Shown piece by piece: positions 53,141 to 64,000 of a stretch of 64,000 nt of DNA (positions are counted from its first letter, which is position 1; the number at the start of each line of letters is the position of its first letter). Origin of the DNA: Ziziphus jujuba (Eukaryota > Streptophyta > Magnoliopsida > Rosales > Rhamnaceae). The stretch is from NCBI RefSeq assembly GCF_031755915.1, contig NC_083385.1:15645001-15709000 (forward strand), written 5' to 3'. Made by a program: the position numbers and the translations under genes. Under the pieces are notes generated by a model, which saw only the letters and a list, made by a program, of their open reading frames with translations, made no database searches and had not been told where the DNA came from.

Positions 53141-56100
53141 ATGGACAAGGTTTATGAAGAGCTTGATGAAGCAAAAGCTGAGATCGAGAAGCTCAGGGCA
53201 GAATACAGAGGAAAAACAGAAGCATATGAAAACTTAAAGAAAGCCCACAATGAGCAGCTCATTAACGTCCAGGATGCTAATTTAAAATTTCAGAAGCAGG
53301 TTCAAGAGCTAAATGAAAAGGCAGATGAAAACTCTGTTCTGAAGCAGATGTGTGATGATCTACAAAGCAGTTTGAATGAAAAAGAGTCTACGGTAAAACA
53401 TCTTCGTACTTTATATGATAAACTTCGAGTTGATTGTGATGAGAAGTTCAGAACGTGGGAAGAGGAAAAACGAGGGTTGTTATCGGCTTTGGATGAGGCG
53501 AATGAGAAGAATTTTGATCATGAGCAACAGATTCATGGATATAAAGAAGAAATTGAAAGCCTCAAACGTTGTTTAGCTGTATCACAGAAAAAATGTTTGG
53601 AAGCAGAGAAGAAAGCCAATGCAACCAAAGAAGTGAGAGATGGGGATGATATGCTGCTCCAACTAGAAGATGAAAACAGGAAGATTGAAGATCAACTAAA
53701 ATGGAAGAAGGAGCAGTTTGCGCATCTAGAAGAAGCGCATGAAAAGATGCGAGATCAGTTTAGAGAAAGCATGAAGGAGTGGGAGCTGGAGAAGTCTTCA
53801 TTGCTTGAGGAGATTGGTTCACTGCAAACAAGCTTAGACTCCCAAATCAGTATTTCAGAAGATCTTCAAAACCAGATAAAGATGCTCAACCAAGCCCTGG
53901 CACATGAAGAAAGCCGGAGAAAGCGTCTAGAAGTTCAAGTTTCTGAATATTCGACTCAACTGGAGAATGTTTCAGGTGAGTACCATGATGCAAAATCTGA
54001 ACTGGGATGCTTGACTTCTCCGAGGGACAAAGAAATTGTATCTCTAAGAAATTTGCTGGCCCAGAAGGAGACTTCTTATAAAGAAATGGAATATCAAGCA
54101 GGAAAACTGGAACAAGAAAATCAGGAGTTGCGAATTTCCCTCAAAGAACTCCAAGAAGCTCGAATACAAGAAGCATCAGCTGTATCTTCCCTAGCAAAGC
54201 TGCGTAACAAGCTCAAAAGTTTGGAGCAGATGCATAAAGAGACAACCGCTAATATAGGGGTTAAAGAAGCTGAGTGGAGCTCTCAACTGGAAAAGATGAC
54301 AGAGGACCTAAACAACCAGAGGTCTAGGTTAGAGAGTAAAGATGCATATATAGAGAAGCTGAGGATGGAGTTGAAGCATATGCATGGAGATTCTGCTGAA
54401 AATCTCAGGGCTAACGAAGCTGAAAGCGTTCAGTTGGAAAGCTTGATAACAGACTTGAACAATTATAAGTCTGATCTAGAAAAAAGAGAGGCAACGATAG
54501 CAGAGCTTAGGATGAAGTTGGAACAGATGCATGGGGATTCTACTGCAGATTCCAGGGATATAGAACCTGAATGGAAGAGCAATCAACTGGAAAAATTGAC
54601 AGGAGATCTGAACAAGTACAGATTTGAGCTAGAAAATAAAGATGCAGTCATAAAAGAGCTGAGGACGGAGTTGGAAGGTTGTCATTCTTCAAATATACAG
54701 CTGAAGTTGCAGAATGAGGAGATCTCTATGATGCTGCTGGTGTTCCAACTTGGAATCTCTGAGGCTCAATTGAAGATTGCAAAAGAAATCACTGAAATGA
54801 CCAGGACTGACAAAGAGAACGAAGAGAAGATTTATTTACTGATGCAACAGCTGGAGATGAGAAATTCTCCTCTGGTTAGATTGCAGACAGATTTGGAAGA
54901 AGAACATGAGAAGGCAACATCTCTGTTGCAAAAGATTGACTCCTTGGATCTCAATGGCAATCAGAAGCTTCTAATGCCGAATGAAGTGGACAGATATGAG
55001 GAAATGCTCATGGAATCGTCCATGCGTGAACTTTTCCTGAAAGAACATCTTTTTGAGTTGGCAACTGCCTTGGAAAAGAAACATAGGAAAGTTTGTGATG
55101 ATTTAGACAGAATTAATACTGAGTTGGCTGAGAAAATTTGCGATGGAAATGAAATTGAATTTGAATTGTATATTTGGAAATCAATTGCTGAACGTCTAAA
55201 AGTTGATCTTGAAGAAAACAACGAAAAGCGTAAAGGGTTAGAAGCTTCCCTTCTTGCACAAATAGATGTTGGAGAAATCATCAAGCAAGAAAAAGAGTGT
55301 CTCGTCCATGTGTTAGAAGAAAAAGACAAAACAATAGAGAACCTCCACCAGAAAATTGGGTTACTTGAGCAGAAGCTTAAATCAAGAGATATTGGTGCTG
55401 AAACCACAAAGTGGGAAGTAGATATTTCCTCTGAGTCAGAAAAAGCAAGCTTCCTCCAGATTACAAGAGAGAAGGATGAGATATTGGGACAACTTCAGAA
55501 AGAAGTTGGGTGGCTAGAGCAAGAATCATTGAGAAGAGAACTCGAAGGTTTTCTTCTTGCACAAATTGGTGCAGAAACAACATTTGAGCACGAGAAAGAG
55601 ACACTTATCCAGCTTGTGGAGCAGAAAAACCAGAGGGTGAGTGATATCATGCATCTTGCGAAGTCATCGGAAAATAAGTTTAATAGCTCATTAATTTCTT
55701 TGTCTTCACAGCTTGCTGAGAAACAGACAGAGATTGATCTGGTCCATGAAGCTTGGGAGAAAATTGCAGCTGCCGAGATTATGGCTGCCCTAGAAATTGA
55801 AGAGAAAAAGTTGATGGTCTTGGAACTTGAGGATGACATCAATAACATAAAGGAGAAAATGGAATTGCAAAAGAAATCCCTGTGTGATTCAGAACAGCAA
55901 GCATTAAAGGTGGAAGAAAAATTGGAAGCAAAAGAGTTGGAAATGAAGACACTGACTGATCAAATGAACACGAAGCTGATAAATGCAGATGCTGAAATTG
56001 AGGAGCTCAAGAGTGAAAGAAGAAACTTAATTGAAGATGTCATCAAGTTATCTTCAGAAAGAGAAAACTTATTGGGCTTCATTGGGGGTCTGGGTGATAG

Positions 56101-56302
56101 GATTAGTGGGTTATCCAGTACAGACAAACAACTTATGGATATGTTGGAGGGGATAATGCTCTCATTTGACAACTCTGGTTGTTCAGAGAGAGAGATGAAA
56201 ATGGGCAACCCTATAAGAAAGAGTGTGGATGCCCCAGTTGCAATGAAGAGAATTGAAGCTGTTTCTGATGTAAGAGCCCCGTTCAGAGAGATCAACAACT
56301 AG
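53141..56302 (+). CDS. Long coiled-coil protein, At4g38062-like
   Basis: A single coding exon of 1053 residues from ATG 53141 (MDKVYEELDEAKAEIEKLRA) to TAG. An ATG 25 codons upstream (53066) lies in the predicted leader intron. Almost the whole protein is alpha-helical coiled coil rich in E, K, L and Q. It resembles the plant protein annotated as uncharacterized At4g38062, from recall: LKWKKEQFAHLEEAHEKMRD, an EFELYIWKSIAERLKVDLEE block, EASLLAQIDVGEIIKQEKE, and the terminal RAPFREINN. Internal partly repeated blocks occur at about 400-540 (KLRMELKHMHGDS, ELRMKLEQMHGDS). No membrane span or globular domain. Biochemical role unknown; coiled-coil length suggests a scaffold or cytoskeleton-related protein. 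It converges with MDP1. Confidence 0.9.
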   Translation: MDKVYEELDEAKAEIEKLRAEYRGKTEAYENLKKAHNEQLINVQDANLKFQKQVQELNEKADENSVLKQMCDDLQSSLNEKESTVKHLRTLYDKLRVDCDEKFRTWEEEKRGLLSALDEANEKNFDHEQQIHGYKEEIESLKRCLAVSQKKCLEAEKKANATKEVRDGDDMLLQLEDENRKIEDQLKWKKEQFAHLEEAHEKMRDQFRESMKEWELEKSSLLEEIGSLQTSLDSQISISEDLQNQIKMLNQALAHEESRRKRLEVQVSEYSTQLENVSGEYHDAKSELGCLTSPRDKEIVSLRNLLAQKETSYKEMEYQAGKLEQENQELRISLKELQEARIQEASAVSSLAKLRNKLKSLEQMHKETTANIGVKEAEWSSQLEKMTEDLNNQRSRLESKDAYIEKLRMELKHMHGDSAENLRANEAESVQLESLITDLNNYKSDLEKREATIAELRMKLEQMHGDSTADSRDIEPEWKSNQLEKLTGDLNKYRFELENKDAVIKELRTELEGCHSSNIQLKLQNEEISMMLLVFQLGISEAQLKIAKEITEMTRTDKENEEKIYLLMQQLEMRNSPLVRLQTDLEEEHEKATSLLQKIDSLDLNGNQKLLMPNEVDRYEEMLMESSMRELFLKEHLFELATALEKKHRKVCDDLDRINTELAEKICDGNEIEFELYIWKSIAERLKVDLEENNEKRKGLEASLLAQIDVGEIIKQEKECLVHVLEEKDKTIENLHQKIGLLEQKLKSRDIGAETTKWEVDISSESEKASFLQITREKDEILGQLQKEVGWLEQESLRRELEGFLLAQIGAETTFEHEKETLIQLVEQKNQRVSDIMHLAKSSENKFNSSLISLSSQLAEKQTEIDLVHEAWEKIAAAEIMAALEIEEKKLMVLELEDDINNIKEKMELQKKSLCDSEQQALKVEEKLEAKELEMKTLTDQMNTKLINADAEIEELKSERRNLIEDVIKLSSERENLLGFIGGLGDRISGLSSTDKQLMDMLEGIMLSFDNSGCSEREMKMGNPIRKSVDAPVAMKRIEAVSDVRAPFREINN

Positions 56303-57171
56303 ATGCTTGTGAGAAAAGATACCATTTATCTTGGCTGTGTAACAAGAAAATGTAGTGTAAAAAGTTGTTGGCTTAGCCATGCAATTTCTAAAGCATGGAA
56401 ATGTATTTATTTTATTTTATTTTATTTGTTTTAGCTTGTATATATATATATATATATATATGCAAGCATTTTGTCTCTGACATAATTGTTTACCACATTG
56501 TGTATATGTGCAAGCATTTTACTCGGCATGTAATTTTAGTTTTCTGATTCATTGTTTACTTTCATTGTGTTCTATTCTTCACACAATATTCCTGCAGTTT
56601 CTCTTTTTTAAAGTTTTATGTTGTATCGTTTTTTATTTTTCTTTTAGGTGGGGGAGAACTCATTGTTTTCACTTAGCAAATTCCTAAACTAGACATTTTA
56701 GAAAAATAAAAAACAATAACAAAACAAATCGATGCATCAAAACAGTTGATTTCACAAATGTTTTCATTGTATCGAAACATAATTGTTGCAAGTTGTTATG
56801 AAATGGCCCGAACCACACCTTCGGGAAACCTGAGACATTTTGATAAAAGATCAAAGAGTTCAAAATCATGATCAAAGGACCAGTTGAAATCCAGTCTCTT
56901 GAAACTGCAAGCAATGAAAAAAATATAACTAAAAGTATATTACTTTCCCCAAAAGAATTCATTTTCCATCGAAGTACAAAAATATGTCCAATCTTGATGG
57001 CACAATTACAAAACCAGACAGAAAAGAATATACCTATTAAAAATTACAATATGAAAATTCCTTTTTTTTTTTTTTTTTTTTTTTTCTTCTGAAGTTGCAG
57101 TTATCAACTTTGACAGCACAAACGGAGTACATCCATTGCTTGCATCTGGTTTAAAGAGTAATATAATAACT
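56303..57171. other. Convergent 3' regions of the coiled-coil gene and MDP1
   Basis: No gene seen. (TTTTA)n near 56407-56428, (AT)n near 56440-56460, and a T-run at about 57063-57085. Confidence 0.5.
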
Positions 57172-58669
<1,498 letters not shown>

Positions 58670-60941
58670 TCTCTTTCTCTTTCAGTCCAAGTCCTCAAGT
58701 CTCCGATTCCGACAAAACGGCCTATTCCGTGAACCGGGTCTATCACATCTCCTTAAGAATGAGTAAAAATAAAAAATAAAAATATAATATTGGAGTAGAA
58801 AAACTTCATTTTGTATTCAATTTCGTATTTTCATTTTTTTTAATAAAAAAATTGAAGGATAGCAACATGCCAACTTGATTTGAATACCAGTTTGTTTGGA
58901 CATATTACCATAAGAGTAATGACAACCAAGTGGTTTTCATCCACCATTTAATTTCCAAAATTTTTTACATAAAAATCAAAATTTCAGAGTATGACATTTA
59001 TGGAGGTTTAGTAAAAATTAAATTTAAAAATGCTGTAATTACTATAATTATAATATCATTGACATTTTTATATGATAATATATATATATATATATATTTT
59101 CCCTTTCGCTTTCTTATTGGACAATTTCAATTTTGCTTCAATGTGCCAACAATTTGACAGTAAATTATTATGTAATTCTAAAAAAAAAAAATACAAAAGG
59201 AAATTTTAAAATATATTGATGCCGGTATCATTTTCATTCTTTTGCTCATCGTCTTCTGGGCACTCTTGAGGAGCAATCAAAATTTCATTTCTGCAGCAAT
59301 ATATATATATATATATATTTACTAAATAGTTTTACGATGCGAATATATAGATGATATTAAAAGTTGCTGTTTTTTAAAAAAAAAATCAAATTTATTATGT
59401 ATGCATACACAATAAAATAAATTTTTTTAAAAAAATATTAATTTTTAATGCTATCTGTATAGAAATAAAAGCGTAATAAAATATTTGTATATATAAAATA
59501 TATATAGATATCCAGCAAGTCACAATGTTCCACGTTGTAAGATCGAATTACGCGAAAATACGAAAAAGAAAAATAAAAAAGCACGTGGCGGAAAACATGT
59601 AGACATGGTGACGGCTGCAAAAATGTGGTGCACAGGAAGCGAGGGTATCTATTTATCCAAAAAAAAAGAAAGAAAAATTGAGGAAGAAAAAGTATCTACA
59701 TTTCGTCGTTTGAAGTAGATAAGGACACCAAAAAACCGAAAACAAAGTTTTTGGGGGAATTTTCGTCGAACAAAGAACAACCTCTGGAGCCTGGAATTTT
59801 CCGCTTCGTCTTCCATCTTTTTCCTTGACCAAGTAATCTTCTTTAACCCTAGTTTTCAAATTGAAATTTTCTATTTAAATTCTCATGCAATTGATAAGAA
59901 ATTTGTTTTTTTTTTTTTTTTTGGTTGTCAGTGTTTATTATTGAACTCTAATGCAGAATTGTAGATGATATATATATATATATATATATGTATATTCATA
60001 TTATTTGATCGTCCTCCTCGCTCTCTGTACCTTGCCGATGACTATATAGAGTCGGTTCCTTCTCAATTTTGGTTTACTCATTTCCCTCAAACTTTTTGGT
60101 TTTGGAAATTTCGCTGCTGATTTCATTCGATTTTTTTTGTTTTTAATTGTAATTGGAAGTGTAAAAGAAAGGTAATACAATAAATTAGGATCTTTTTATC
60201 TTTTATTTTTTTTATAGTCCTTAATACAGTGACGAGAATCAACCTTAGAAGCAAAGTGAAGTCTACGACAGGTAATTCATTCGAAGCCTGAGGTGTCAAA
60301 AATTTTGCTTTTCAGATTATTGCTCGGGACTAATATTATTTTCATATTCTGTGGAAGAACTGATGAGCTGTTAATTTCTTAGTAGAAATATTATGGCTTT
60401 TGATTGAACCAAACATTAAGAAAGAGTGAAATAGATAAACAAGATACTAGTGGCTACCCTATATTTATAATGAACTTGTTTTTTTGATTGGTAGTTGATT
60501 GATCAAGGCTTGAGACTTTGGTAAAATAATTGCAGTTTTTATTTTTTTAACAAAAAATTAAAATCTCTTAACTATTTCATCAGTTCATTGCAATAAGAGG
60601 AACTATAATTCTTATTCTTAAGACTGTTCTGCATATGCGTTGCTTCTTGAGAATTGATGTAGTTAAATTTTGTTTTTGTTGTTTGGGGGGTAGGTTGGGT
60701 TGATGGGTAAAAGCGTGATCATTAATATCAATGCAATTCCTAAAAGGCTTGGTGTATAGGTGGGCTGACATTTTTCTACATGTCATTGCAGCCTAGAAAT
60801 CGTGATCACTCGTGTTGGTTTTGGTTAAATAATGAATTATGATCTTTATGGTGGTGGTGGCTACTAAGGGCTAACTTTTATTGAGTGCCGTTATGATCTT
60901 ATGCTGCTAGTGGTACATCCTAACCTGCTTAGTGCAATCCA
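58670..60941. other. Intergenic between MDP1 and MSL; MSL spliced leader
   Basis: No protein-coding gene supported. (AT)n at about 59080 and 59970, and a T-run at about 59907. Sequence from about 59750 looks like an MSL 5' leader, with possible donors at CCAA|GTAATC (about 59833) and CGACAG|GTAATTC (about 60271), so the leader is probably split by one or more introns. Confidence 0.45.
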
Positions 60942-63900
60942 ATGATGGTTCTTTCTGGTTCTCTGCAACTGTCTCATGAATTGGGACTCTGCAAGAACCA
61001 GAGTTACAATAAACAATTTAAGGTAATTTTTCTTCTTTTATATATTTTATGTCCAGCAACCTTGTCATTTTCATGCTTAAAGTTATTTGCTTATTCACAG
61101 AGTGGATTGGGAAGAAGCAAGTCACAAATATATGTGACCTCCCTATCATCACATTTTACGGTATGGTTCTTGGCTTAGAACTTTCAGTCAGTCTCTTTTC
61201 CTTTCATTCTTCCCAATCACATAACATGCCTGATGGTCAATGCAGCTCAGCTGATGTTTGCAGATCTAATGCATACAAAATTACACTTTTTATAACCTTT
61301 TTTGTTAGCTCCTGTTTGTACTGTTTTTTTCTGTTCCTTCTGTAGTTTTTCATGATCCATCTTATTAGCATTGTTCTTATCAAGTTTCACTCAAGATGAT
61401 ATCTTTAATTGATGATGTGTGGATCTGATAAATGTGGAAGGCATAAAAATGCCTGGATTCTCATTTTTTTGGGTCCATTGTTGGTCCCTTGGGTGTACAG
61501 GGTACATTTGGAACTCTCCCAACCCCTGATGAATGCAGGGTATGAAGACTTTTATTTTTTGCGGGGTGTGTGTGTGTATGTGTGTGTTTTTAATATTTAT
61601 ACAAGCAGTAGAATATTCTTAGTAGCACAAAGTTTGGAATTATAATTATGATATGGTTGACACTTGGTACCACTTCAAAGTTTTTTGTGAGTTTTCTTGT
61701 AATGGGGCTTTCTGCATTCATAGTTTGGTAAAATTTCTAAAACTTTGAACAAAGAGTCAGATTATCTTTCTTTGTTGCAGTTCCAGAGACAGGGTTCTTG
61801 GAGTATTCGATTATCAAACAATGTATATAGGCCGGTGTATAGACTACCTTACAGATACAATGCCTTTAAGTGTCATTCTTTTCTAACATCAGGAAAACCA
61901 TTGGAATTCCAAAGCATCAAGACAGCTGCCGTGGCAATAACTAAGTAATTCTTTCTTGTTGATTGCAATTTGTATTTATACATAGATGTGACTTATGGCT
62001 AAGCTCTTCTTCTTCTTCTTCTTCATCTTTTTTATTTTTTACGTCATGTTTCCTTTTTTAATGCTTATTATAAGGAAAGATTTTATGATTCGGAGTTCAG
62101 AAAAAAAAAAAAAAAATTGGATTGCACTCTTATATGTCCATTTGAGAAATGGAACTGTTTTACTTTGGTATTAATTGTAAACTACTTGATAAGAGAACAC
62201 ATATTTCAGATGATCCTGGTTACTTCAGATGATCACATATTTCACATACCTTGTTAGTTAGAGATTACTTTTACAGGAAGATAATTAGATCTTTAGCAAA
62301 GATCACGTATATAGAGAGAGCTTGCATATATTCTGATGTCTTTAAGTCTAGCATTAATTTGTTGGTTGAGATTAATATTTATATATGCAGTTGTTTTGTA
62401 AAAACTGTTCTTCCATGTTTTTGTCACAACTGTATGAAATCAGTTATTTTTTGTGCTCTTTTGCATTACTAAATGCTGTTAACATTAATAAATCGTATTA
62501 TGCAGGACTTGTAATGTTTTGCAAGGTAGTCCTCTTGTTGTTGGGTTCATTCCAGCAGTCGGTATTACTATTTTTGCTTTATGGGGTCTTGGGCCGCTTA
62601 TGCGTCTAAGCAGAAACCTATTGCTTCATGTATGTGTTTATTTTGGTTCTTTTTCATTTTTGTGTTATTTAATGGCTTCCCCCCCCCCCCCCCCCCAAAA
62701 AAAACACCCCGTGGCCGCCGCCGCCTGTTTTCCTCCTTTTTATCATTCTTTCTTTCTTCTTATTTTTTCTTCCCTCCAAAATGGTTTGCACCTTTTATCT
62801 TATTTATATCTCTTTGCAGAGGAGTGACAGTAGTTGGAAAAAAAGTAGGACATGTTATGTTATGACTTCATATCTTCAACCTTTGCTGCTATGGACTGGA
62901 GCAATACTCCTCTGCAGGTGTCCATATCATGATTTCTTATGTTCTTTTTACAGTTTTTTTAATTGAAAAAGGAGGGATCAATTTAATTAATTGGGAAGTA
63001 TAAAAATGTCCTCCACCCTCAGATGTTAAAAGAATTTTAAAATTTCCAGATCAATGATACTGGAAGCTTACGCTTATTGTAAGCTGAACACCATGAAAAG
63101 TTTGTCTATTCTCTTTCCTCTAAATGGTCCACATGTTACAATGGAATTGTTAAAGTTACCATCAATCCAACATATGCTTAACAGTAATAATCCCATAAAT
63201 GTTTTATGCATTTAGAAGAGGGAAAGAAAGTTTCAAGGGACCTCTCATGACATAAAAAATGCAGTGCACATTCAGATAAGTTGTTTATTGACATATTGAC
63301 TTGCAGGGCATTGGAACCAGTTGTCCCACCTACAGAAGCTAGCCAGGTTGTTAAACAACGGCTTTTGAATTTTGTGAGATCATTGTCAACCGTGTTGGCA
63401 TTTGCATATTGCTTATCAAGGTTTGGTCTCTCTTCTGCTTGGGTTTTAGTCTTCCAGAATATGCTTTAATTGCTTTGTCTTAATCACCCTGTGAAATCTC
63501 TCTTCGCTTGTAGATTCTAGATTGCTGATTTCCAGAATAAACAATTGAAAAAATATTGCTGTTCAAACATTATTGTGCTTTCTCTTCATCAAATAAAATA
63601 ATAATAATAATAATAATAAAATTATTGCACTTTCTTTATCATAGGTGCGAGGAGTCACTCTAGTGTTTAACTTAAAATTAATTATTCTACTTCCACTTTT
63701 GTAATTCAATGAGGCATTGCACTTGTCAATCATTATCCTTTGAAAGATTTTTTCTCTATAATATCTATTTTGCTCTTCAACAACAATAGAAGTTTCCAAG
63801 TTGTGACTTTTTGAAAATTGTTTTCATGACAATCTATTGTCTGCAGCGTGATTCAACAAGCACAGAAGTTCTTCATGGAGACTAATGATTCTGGTGATAC

Positions 63901-64000
63901 AAGAAATGTAAGTTTGGATATTTTTAATTCTCTTATTATTCTTGTGGTGTATATGAAATTTAGTCATTTAGACATAGATAACTAGATTCCATCCAGAAAA
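60942..64000 (+). CDS. MSL2/MSL3: Plastid mechanosensitive channel MSL2/MSL3-like (3' end outside window)
   Basis: Exons 60942-61022, 61101-61160, 61781-61944, 62506-62629, 62820-62917, 63307-63420 and 63847-63907 encode the first 234 residues; the last exon ends at a clean GT donor and the gene continues past the window. The start is the adjacent ATGATG at 60942/60945 ([18 protein letters not shown]). Residues 1-95 are Ser/Arg-rich, fitting a plastid transit peptide. Three hydrophobic segments follow: [40 protein letters not shown] and [19 protein letters not shown], as in the N-terminal helices of MSL2/3. These MscS-family channels of the plastid inner envelope relieve osmotic pressure and affect plastid size. 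The conserved MscS pore domain would lie downstream, outside the window. Copy identity (2 or 3) cannot be settled here. Confidence 0.9.
62679..62696. repeat. C18 homopolymer in an MSL intron
   Basis: Eighteen C followed by an A-run, inside the intron between MSL exons 4 and 5. Like the G18 run at 21362, its length is prone to sequencing error. Confidence 0.9.

Overview
This is a 64-kb piece of nuclear chromosome from a flowering plant, most likely a eudicot. The evidence is AT-rich intergenic DNA full of (AT)n, (ATT)n and poly(A/T) tracts, short exons split by GT-AG introns, and plant-only gene families (USP/U-box kinases, NETWORKED actin-binding proteins, plastid MscS-like channels, nucleobase-ascorbate transporters). 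I saw no intact autonomous transposon, rRNA, tRNA or CRISPR array. The species cannot be named from the sequence alone.

Layout. 0.4-8.7 kb: two tandem plus-strand genes for USP / coiled-coil / kinase-like / U-box proteins. The first lacks its 5' end at the window edge. Both kinase cores lack the usual catalytic residues. 9.3-15.4 kb: a ten-exon minus-strand nucleobase-ascorbate transporter (NAT11-like) with an apparent one-base frameshift in its hydrophilic N-terminal exon. 15.4-22.9 kb: gene-poor DNA holding a decayed copy of part of that NAT exon 1 and a diverged pair of about 0.5-kb direct repeats. 22.9-23.3 kb: a small coiled-coil protein gene. 25.2-30.2 kb: an Ecdysoneless (ECD/SGT1) gene with a diverged 0.67-kb tandem duplication in intron 2. 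31.6-33.6 kb: nicotinamidase NIC1, tail to tail with 34.8-39.8 kb, a NETWORKED 2 gene carrying about twelve 24-residue repeats. 42.7-43.8 kb: a 174-residue protein I do not recognise. 43.8-51.7 kb: AT-rich DNA with a probable short SINE. 53.1-56.3 kb: a long coiled-coil protein like Arabidopsis At4g38062, with AACGG (MSA-type) cores upstream. 57.2-58.7 kb: a magnesium-dependent phosphatase (MDP1, HAD family). 60.9 kb to the end: the 5' part of a plastid mechanosensitive channel (MSL2/3), cut by the window edge.

The genes do not form one pathway. The order resembles conserved microsynteny: as I recall, NAT11 and At4g38062 lie close together in Arabidopsis, and NIC1 lies beside a NET2 gene. All exon boundaries were worked out by hand from GT-AG sites, reading phase and family resemblance. 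The joined reading frames close exactly, except at the NAT frameshift.
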